64,000 nt of DNA from Flavobacterium sharifuzzamanii (GTDB lineage: Bacteria > Bacteroidota > Bacteroidia > Flavobacteriales > Flavobacteriaceae): contig NZ_QJGZ01000039.1 of assembly GCF_003254585.1 (NCBI RefSeq), positions 248,001-312,000 of the forward strand, in the 5' to 3' direction. Each line of letters begins with the position of its first letter. Positions within the stretch are counted from its first letter, which is position 1. A program made the position numbers and the translations under genes. The notes under the pieces are model-generated. The model ran no database searches. It saw nothing but the letters and a program-made list of their open reading frames with translations, and was not told where the DNA came from. Of this stretch, positions 58,817-64,000 are shown piece by piece.

Positions 58817-59314
58817 TTATTTCTGTTTTACCACATTATAAAAATTATAATCGGTGTTGGAAGCATCCGTAATTCCGATATTTCTTCCCATGGTTACAAT
58901 CTGTCCTCTATGATAAGTGCCATGATTGATAACTTGAATTAAGTATTCAGAAATTGGCAGTTCACATTCAAACCACGGATTCGTAATTTTTACTTCTTTC
59001 ATCAAATCTTCTTCTGACAATGAGTTGATAAGGTGTTTCAATCTAGTAGACGAATTAAGCAATCCTTCAAATATTTCTTCTTTTGACAATTCGCTTTCTG
59101 CCTTCTTTTCTGCCATTTCATTCTCAGAAATTACAGAAAACCAATATTCTTCTGTAGACCAGATATGGTCTAGCGTTTTCATTATGGTTGGAAAACTCGA
59201 TTGAACTTCTGCATAAAGCAATTCATCAGCTTTTGGCGAAAGCCAGTTTACAAATTGCTGGTTTACCCATAAATTATAATCTGCAAAATTGGACATTATC
59301 TTTTTTAAACTCAT
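58817..59314 (-). CDS. DinB family protein (165 aa)
   Basis: A DinB/YfiT-like four-helix protein. Features are MSNFADYNLWVNQQFVNWLS near residues 7-26, ADELLYAEVQSSFPTIMKTL, DHIWSTEEYWFSVISE with the first metal His, and LIQVINHGTYHRGQIVTMGR near residues 128-147, whose NHGTYHRGQ is the classical DinB metal motif. All three expected His ligands (DHIW, NH, YHRGQ) are present. Family members are metal-dependent thiol transferases or stress proteins. It follows the second DinB gene on the same strand by 47 bases. Confidence 0.9.
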   Translation of the reverse strand: MSLKKIMSNFADYNLWVNQQFVNWLSPKADELLYAEVQSSFPTIMKTLDHIWSTEEYWFSVISENEMAEKKAESELSKEEIFEGLLNSSTRLKHLINSLSEEDLMKEVKITNPWFECELPISEYLIQVINHGTYHRGQIVTMGRNIGITDASNTDYNFYNVVKQK

Positions 59315-59361
59315 AGACTTAGTTTTAGATTTCTGATATTAAGTTAGTAAAAAATTATCAA

Positions 59362-59841
59362 TTATCTTTCCCAGAAAAATGGTGGTTCGATATTTAATAC
59401 TCTTAAATACACATAAGCTTGTCCACGGTGATGTACTTCATTATCGATAAAATATAAGATATTTTGAATAACAGGAAATTCATATTGTCCAAAAAGGTTA
59501 AAGGTCTCACTAAAATCTTCAACCGATAATTGTTCCCAATATTTGTTGATTTCTTCTGTAGCTTCATCCCATTTTTCAAGATATTGTGCTTTGAAAATTA
59601 GTTTTTCAGTTCCTTCTGAGAATGGTGCAGTTTCTTTCGTTACAATACCCTTTAGGCCTGGAACTGCAATAGCCAAAAGTTCATCTACTAGTTTTGAAAA
59701 AGTTCTCATTCCGCCAATTGAAAATTCGAAGAAATCTTTCTCTGGGAAAATCTCAATTAAACGACGTGTAAGTGCTCTGTGTCCTTGCCAGTGTTTCAAT
59801 AAATCTTCTGAAGTAATAACTTGTGCTTCTAATGTTTTCAT
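59362..59841 (-). CDS. DinB family protein (159 aa)
   Basis: A second DinB-like protein: MKTLEAQVITSEDLLKHWQG at the start, RRLIEIFPEKDFFEFSIGGM and RTFSKLVDELLAIAVPGLKG in the middle, and the metal motif near the end in LYFIDNEVHHRGQAYVYLRV (EVHHRGQ). It differs considerably from the 58817 protein and is not a recent duplicate. Upstream (59872-59879) is a minus-strand TACTTTTG promoter box. The two DinB genes are likely an operon that faces the WYL regulator. Confidence 0.9.
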   Translation of the reverse strand: MKTLEAQVITSEDLLKHWQGHRALTRRLIEIFPEKDFFEFSIGGMRTFSKLVDELLAIAVPGLKGIVTKETAPFSEGTEKLIFKAQYLEKWDEATEEINKYWEQLSVEDFSETFNLFGQYEFPVIQNILYFIDNEVHHRGQAYVYLRVLNIEPPFFWER

Positions 59842-60268
59842 GGTTTTAAAGTTTAAATATTTTTAATACTTCAAAAGTAAAATGGGCTGGTGACAACAGT
59901 TTGTCAGCAGTAAAAAAAATATTTTAAAAAATATTTCCTATTTATTCTTTAAAAGGAAATTTATTTGTCTTCATATTCTATACTTTTGCCAATTACCAAT
60001 ACTGTTTTTAAGTAAAACGAATCTCTAATTTTTTAACTTTGTTTCCATTTAGCAGATGCATTTGCTACTCTGCCACCGGCAATGAGACAGCTACTTTTTG
60101 TTACCAAATTTTACCAATTAAGAAAAACAAAAACTATTAAAAAAATGAAGCAAAAAAAACTATTTGGCGTAATAGCTGGAATGGAAACAAATTATATTCA
60201 GAATGTGATGTAAAAGGAATATTACAAATTACACTTAAAAATAAACATTACAGAAAATAGATTATAAT
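59842..60268. other. 427-bp gap: DinB promoter, AT-rich leader and a 22-codon ORF
   Basis: A minus-strand -7 box CAAAAGTA (59872-59879 as read on +) serves the DinB gene, and a plus-strand TACTTTTG box lies at 59981-59988. A 22-codon ORF starts at the ATG at 60145 (MKQKKLFGVIAGMETNYIQN...). If the promoter at 59981 drives the acyltransferase gene, the leader is about 280 bases long. No riboswitch or RNA gene was recognised. Confidence 0.5.
60145..60213 (+). CDS. possible 22-aa leader ORF, uncertain
   Basis: A short frame from ATG to TAA, encoding MKQKKLFGVIAGMETNYIQN plus two residues, 55 bases before the acyltransferase ATG. It is basic at its start. It might be a leader peptide, the remains of a longer gene, or chance; nothing else supports it. 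Confidence 0.2.
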   Translation: MKQKKLFGVIAGMETNYIQNVM

Positions 60269-61705
60269 ATGCTCTTTAACTCATTAAACTTTGCAATTTT
60301 TCTTCCTATTGTATTCTTACTATATTGGTTTGGGACAAACGGAAAATTAAAGTACCAAAATATTTTACTACTTATTTCGAGTTATTTCTTTTATGCTTGT
60401 TGGGACTGGAGATTTTTATTTCTTTTAATGTTTTCAACGCTACTTGATTACTTTACAGCAATAAAGATATCAAATACTAAAAATCTAAATTTCAAAAAAA
60501 CTTGGTTTTGGTTAAGCATCTCCATTAACCTTGGTTTTCTTGGTCTTTTTAAATATTACAATTTTTTTGCTGAGTCCTTCTCAATTGCATTGAAAAATAT
60601 AGGATTACATGTTAATCCATGGACATTAAAAGTTATTCTCCCTGTCGGAATTTCTTTTTATACATTCCATGGATTATCATATATAATCGATATTTATAAA
60701 GAGCGAATAAAAGCAGAAAAAAACTTTATAGATTATTCTCTTTTTGTAAGCTTCTTCCCTCTTTTAGTTGCAGGACCAATAGAACGAGCTACTCATCTCC
60801 TACCACAAATTCAAAAAAAGAGATCTTTTTGCTATGCCAAAGCTGTAGATGGATTAAAACAAATTTTGTGGGGATTATTCAAAAAAGTCATTATTGCCGA
60901 TCAATGTGCAGATTATGCAAATCAAATTTTTAATAATTCTGCAAATTATTCTGGAAGCACACTATTATTAGGGGCTGTATTTTTTGCTTTTCAAATCTAT
61001 GGTGATTTTTCAGGTTATTCCGATATTGCTTTAGGAACTGCAAGATTGTTTGGATTTGATTTATTAAGGAATTTTGCTTTCCCATATTTTTCAAGAGATA
61101 TTGCTGAGTTCTGGAGACGTTGGCACATCTCTCTTTCAACTTGGTTTAGAGATTACTTATATATTCCGTTGGGAGGCAGCAAAGGAAGTACTTGGCAAAA
61201 GATAAGAAATACTTTTATTATATTCATTGTCAGCGGGTTTTGGCATGGAGCAAATTGGACTTTTATTGTTTGGGGACTACTTAACGCTCTCTATATTATG
61301 CCTTCAATACTATTTAAAACAAATAGAACCAATCTTGAAATTGTGGCAAAAGGAAAATACTTTCCAAACTTAAAAGATCTTTTTTTTATTGGAATGACAT
61401 TTAGTTTAACTGTTTTTGCCTGGATCTTTTTTAGAGCAGAAAATTTGGGTCATGCAATGCAATATCTTTCTCAAATATTTTCAAAAACACTTTTTTCTAT
61501 TCCAAGCAAAAAGCCAATATATTTATTTGTACTAATATTTCTATTTATTGTCATCGAATGGATTGGGAGAGAAGGAGAGTATGCTCTTGAAAATCTTTTT
61601 AAAAATCAACGAAGAGTAAAAAGATGGTCATTTTATTTATTTATCTCAATCCTCATTTTCCTATTCCAAGGTAAACAGCAAGAGTTTATTTATTTTCAAT
61701 TCTAG
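60269..61705 (+). CDS. MBOAT family O-acyltransferase (AlgI-like)
   Basis: The 478-residue membrane protein begins MLFNSLNFAIFLPIVFLLYW, the standard AlgI-type start, and has about 10-12 membrane helices. Catalytic signatures are RDIAEFWRRWHISLSTWFRD (near residues 277-296), YLYIPLGGSKGSTWQKIRN, and SGFWHGANWTFIVWGLLNAL (near residues 321-340) holding the active His of the MBOAT family. Such proteins move acetyl groups across the membrane to O-acetylate exopolysaccharide, peptidoglycan or other glycans, with a periplasmic SGNH partner. The next gene starts 4 bases after the stop and appears to be that partner. Confidence 0.95.
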   Translation: MLFNSLNFAIFLPIVFLLYWFGTNGKLKYQNILLLISSYFFYACWDWRFLFLLMFSTLLDYFTAIKISNTKNLNFKKTWFWLSISINLGFLGLFKYYNFFAESFSIALKNIGLHVNPWTLKVILPVGISFYTFHGLSYIIDIYKERIKAEKNFIDYSLFVSFFPLLVAGPIERATHLLPQIQKKRSFCYAKAVDGLKQILWGLFKKVIIADQCADYANQIFNNSANYSGSTLLLGAVFFAFQIYGDFSGYSDIALGTARLFGFDLLRNFAFPYFSRDIAEFWRRWHISLSTWFRDYLYIPLGGSKGSTWQKIRNTFIIFIVSGFWHGANWTFIVWGLLNALYIMPSILFKTNRTNLEIVAKGKYFPNLKDLFFIGMTFSLTVFAWIFFRAENLGHAMQYLSQIFSKTLFSIPSKKPIYLFVLIFLFIVIEWIGREGEYALENLFKNQRRVKRWSFYLFISILIFLFQGKQQEFIYFQF

Positions 61706-61708
61706 ATT

Positions 61709-62656
61709 ATGAAAACATTTATAAAAAATGTAATTATATATATTTCCCTTTTTTTTGGATTAGTTCTTCTAATAGAACTTTCAACAGCATTAATCATTAA
61801 TAGACATGCTAATTTTAAATTTGAATTAAAACCGAAATATTTAGTGTTAGGCCATTCACACCCAGAATGTGCTTTTAATGATTCGATTATATATAAGTTA
61901 AAAAACATAGCTCGTTCTGCTGAACCTTATTATTATACTTATTTTAAACTAAAAAAAGTTTTAGAGCAAAATTCATCAATAGAAACCATTTTTATTGAAT
62001 ACACAAATAATCAAATAAATCCTGAAATGGATGATTGGACCTGGGATGATGAGCATATTTCTTCTCGTTATGTTAATTATTCACCATTTATTCCTTTAAA
62101 TCATCAATTTATACTTTTATTAAACAATCCGACAGGTTTCTTTAATGCTTTTTCATACTCAAATAAATCAAAATTTATTAACATAGTAAAAGAAGATTAT
62201 GATTATACAAATAAACTGGGAGGCTATTTATATTTAGTACGTGATAAAACAGATTCAATATTAAAAAATACTTCCAAAATTGATCCAAAAAATTCAATTA
62301 CAATCTCTAAAACAAATATATCGTACTTAGAAAAAACAATAGAATTAATTAAAAGACACAAAAAAAATGTGTTTTTAATAAGGAGTCCGCAACACCCAAA
62401 ATGTGTTGATTATAAAAATGAAACTATTTATAAGCACATTCTTTTCAGTCGTTTCAATGATGTTGAATATCTAGACTTTTCAAATTTCCCACTTTCAAAT
62501 TCAGAATTTGGAGATTTAGAACATTTGAACCATAAAGGAGCTAAAAAGTTTTCAATTTGGTTTAACAAACTAATAAAGGATGGATTATTGTTAAAGGCAA
62601 ATAAGCAAGAATTCATTAATATAAATATTCAAAAAAATAAGAAAACCATACTTTAA
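61709..62656 (+). CDS. membrane-anchored SGNH-like protein, probable MBOAT partner
   Basis: A 315-residue protein with one N-terminal membrane helix (VIIYISLFFGLVLLIELSTA, residues 8-27) and an extracytoplasmic domain. The first strand has YLVLGHSHPECAFNDSII (near residues 48-65): LGHSH is where SGNH enzymes have GDSH or GDS, so a Ser is present. Near the C-terminus DLEHLNHKGAKKFSIWFN (residues 271-288) resembles the Asp-x-x-His block. The pairing with an AlgI-type gene 4 bases upstream is that of DltB/DltD, AlgI/AlgJ or PatA/PatB. I infer acetyl transfer to a surface glycan; catalytic residues need alignment. Confidence 0.75.
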   Translation: MKTFIKNVIIYISLFFGLVLLIELSTALIINRHANFKFELKPKYLVLGHSHPECAFNDSIIYKLKNIARSAEPYYYTYFKLKKVLEQNSSIETIFIEYTNNQINPEMDDWTWDDEHISSRYVNYSPFIPLNHQFILLLNNPTGFFNAFSYSNKSKFINIVKEDYDYTNKLGGYLYLVRDKTDSILKNTSKIDPKNSITISKTNISYLEKTIELIKRHKKNVFLIRSPQHPKCVDYKNETIYKHILFSRFNDVEYLDFSNFPLSNSEFGDLEHLNHKGAKKFSIWFNKLIKDGLLLKANKQEFININIQKNKKTIL

Positions 62657-62747
62657 AAGTGTTTGGCAAAAGAAATCAAATTCAACAATTAATTGAATAT
62701 ATTTCTGCTTCTAGATAATAATAGAGATAACAATTATAGTTATTAAA

Positions 62748-62795
62748 TCCTCAACTTTGTACCTTTGCACCTTAATAACTTTGGAACTTAACAGA
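62748..62795. repeat. ACTTTGTACCTTTGCACCTT word repeat with promoter ahead of thiL
   Basis: The words CTTTGTACCTTTGCACCTT resemble those before the CvpA-like and WYL genes. They include TACCTTTG (62760-62767), a TAnnTTTG box 29 bases before the ATG of thiL. Confidence 0.5.
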
Positions 62796-62796
62796 A

Positions 62797-63843
62797 ATGA
62801 TAGAAGATAAAAATCAGCAGAGAACTAGTATAGCTCAATTGGGCGAATTCGGCTTAATTGACCATTTAACCAAAAACTTTGACGTTACTCAGGAATCGAC
62901 TTTAAAAAGTATTGGCGATGATGCTGCTGTTCTTGATTTTAAAGACAAAAAAGTAGTAGTTTCAACCGATTTATTAATTGAAGGAGTTCATTTTGACTTG
63001 GCTTACATGCCATTGAAACATTTAGGATACAAAGCCGTTGTAGTAAACGTTTCTGACATTTGTGCAATGAATGCAAAACCGACTCAAATTACAGTTTCGG
63101 TTGCCGTTTCCAATCGTTTTCCACTTGAAGCTTTAGAAGAATTGTTTGCAGGAATTACACATGCTGCAAAAGAATATAAAGTTGATGTTATTGGCGGAGA
63201 CACAACCTCATCTCAAAAAGGACTAATTATCAGCATAACTGCAATTGGAGAGGCTGATGAAAATGAAATAGTTTATAGAAACGGAGCCAAACAAACTGAT
63301 TTATTAGTTGTAACTGGTGATCTTGGAGCAGCTTACATGGGATTGCAGGTTTTGGAACGCGAAAAACAAGTTTTCCAGGTTAATCCAAACAATCAGCCAG
63401 ATTTAGATCCTTATACTTATTTGGTAGAACGCCAATTGAAACCTGAAGCACGAAAAGATGTTCGAACTTTACTTCATGCTTTAGACATAAAACCAACTGC
63501 AATGATTGACATTTCAGATGGATTGTCTTCTGAAATTATTCATATCTGCAAACAATCTAAAGTCGGCTGTAACTTGTATGAAGATAAATTGCCATTAGAT
63601 CCGCAATTTATTTCTACTTGCGAAGAATTTAATATTGACAGCACGACGGTTGCTATAAATGGTGGTGAAGATTACGAGCTTTTATTTACAATTGACATTA
63701 ATGATTTCGACAAAATAAAAGGAAATCCGAATTTCTCTGTTATTGGACACATGGCGGAAGAAAATGAAGGAATCCATCTTGTAACCCGTGCCAACACAAA
63801 AATTGCCTTAAAAGCCCGCGGATGGGATGCACTTAGCGAATAA
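62797..63843 (+). CDS. thiL: thiamine-monophosphate kinase
   Basis: The 348-residue enzyme phosphorylates thiamine monophosphate to thiamine pyrophosphate. ThiL/AIR-synthase fold motifs are LGEFGLIDHLTKNFD near residues 16-30, KSIGDDAAVLDFKDKKVVVS (Asp-rich metal site near residue 42), TDLLIEGVHFDLAYMPLKHL, GYKAVVVNVSDICAMNAKPT, VDVIGGDTTSSQKG and the C-terminal INGGEDYELLFTIDIND. No other thiamine gene is adjacent. Confidence 0.96.
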   Translation: MIEDKNQQRTSIAQLGEFGLIDHLTKNFDVTQESTLKSIGDDAAVLDFKDKKVVVSTDLLIEGVHFDLAYMPLKHLGYKAVVVNVSDICAMNAKPTQITVSVAVSNRFPLEALEELFAGITHAAKEYKVDVIGGDTTSSQKGLIISITAIGEADENEIVYRNGAKQTDLLVVTGDLGAAYMGLQVLEREKQVFQVNPNNQPDLDPYTYLVERQLKPEARKDVRTLLHALDIKPTAMIDISDGLSSEIIHICKQSKVGCNLYEDKLPLDPQFISTCEEFNIDSTTVAINGGEDYELLFTIDINDFDKIKGNPNFSVIGHMAEENEGIHLVTRANTKIALKARGWDALSE

Positions 63844-64000
63844 ATTTTAGAACTTCCAATAAAAAAATTCCAAATTCCAATACTGTGATGACATTATTGG
63901 AATTTGGAATTTTCTATTTCGCTTTTTTTATTGGAATTTGGAATTTCAACATTGGGATTTTTCCCCTAAAAAAGCCCTTTGCTTTTTGCTTCTTTTACTA
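63844..64000. repeat. ATTGGAATTTGGAATTT repeat cluster at window end
   Basis: AAATTCCAAATTCCAAT (63865-63881) faces two direct copies of ATTGGAATTTGGAATTT (63896-63912 and 63930-63946). It can fold as alternative hairpins and may end the thiL transcript. No ORF is visible up to the window edge. Confidence 0.65.

Noticed and set aside
1-64000. tRNA, rRNA, transposase, integrase or phage genes
   Set aside because: No cloverleaf with a T-loop consensus, no rRNA-like stretch and no DDE, serine or tyrosine recombinase motifs were seen by eye.

Overview
The window reads as chromosomal DNA of a Flavobacterium-like member of the Bacteroidota. It is AT-rich. Promoters carry the Bacteroidota -7 element TAnnTTTG, Shine-Dalgarno signals are weak, SusC/SusD-type outer-membrane proteins are present, and palindromic repeats fill many intergenic gaps. 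I saw no tRNA, rRNA, CRISPR array, transposase or phage structural gene.

Layout. 1-12.3 kb is mostly housekeeping: the tail of an M23 peptidase, an AraC regulator divergent from a small SDR-fold protein, a lipocalin-like protein, pgi, an orphan TonB-dependent receptor, a membrane protein, an RlpA-like protein, a DinB-like protein, an ArsC/Spx-like protein, yicC, gmk and nadD. 12.5-20.6 kb is a co-directional minus-strand NAD+/ADP-ribose gene island. 20.7-29.1 kb holds a PKD lipoprotein, LysR and DJ-1/PfpI genes, an iron alcohol dehydrogenase, gpsA, pheS, three conserved hypotheticals and a CvpA-like gene. 29.4-54.9 kb is a large polysaccharide utilisation locus (PUL). 55-64 kb contains lepA, an outer-membrane barrel protein, a WYL regulator with two DinB-like genes, an MBOAT acyltransferase with an SGNH-like partner, and thiL.

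The NAD/ADP-ribose island is the most interesting part. In transcription order it encodes an NrtR-type NUDIX regulator, a short divergent PRPP-synthetase homologue, a NADAR protein, a macrodomain protein, a DUF4291 protein, KptA/Tpt1, an ADP-ribosylglycohydrolase, a calcineurin-like phosphoesterase, a second ADP-ribosylglycohydrolase and a NAMPT/NadV homologue. Two matching 21-bp palindromes (TTTGYGT-N7-ACGCAAA) lie between the regulator and the PRPP-synthetase gene. One covers the -7 box of a good promoter, so it is a convincing NrtR operator. The genes suggest a system that removes or recycles ADP-ribose and rebuilds NAD+ under NAD-status control. The PRPP-synthetase/NAMPT pair could be ordinary nicotinamide salvage, or a relative of the Adps/Namat NAD+-reconstitution pair known from phages; sequence alone does not decide. 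The PRPP-synthetase gene also carries a perfect in-frame 54-bp tandem duplication.

The PUL fits xyloglucan. It has SusC, SusD and a surface lipoprotein, then GH2 (beta-galactosidase), GH31 (alpha-xylosidase), GH97, GH39, GH3 (beta-glucosidase), a BACON-GH5 endoglucanase, an SGNH acetylesterase and GH95 (alpha-fucosidase). Two tandem NUDIX-type regulators with degenerate catalytic boxes are divergent from SusC. Most of the larger gaps between the enzyme genes carry a palindrome, and the SusC/regulator gap carries direct and inverted repeats that look like operators.
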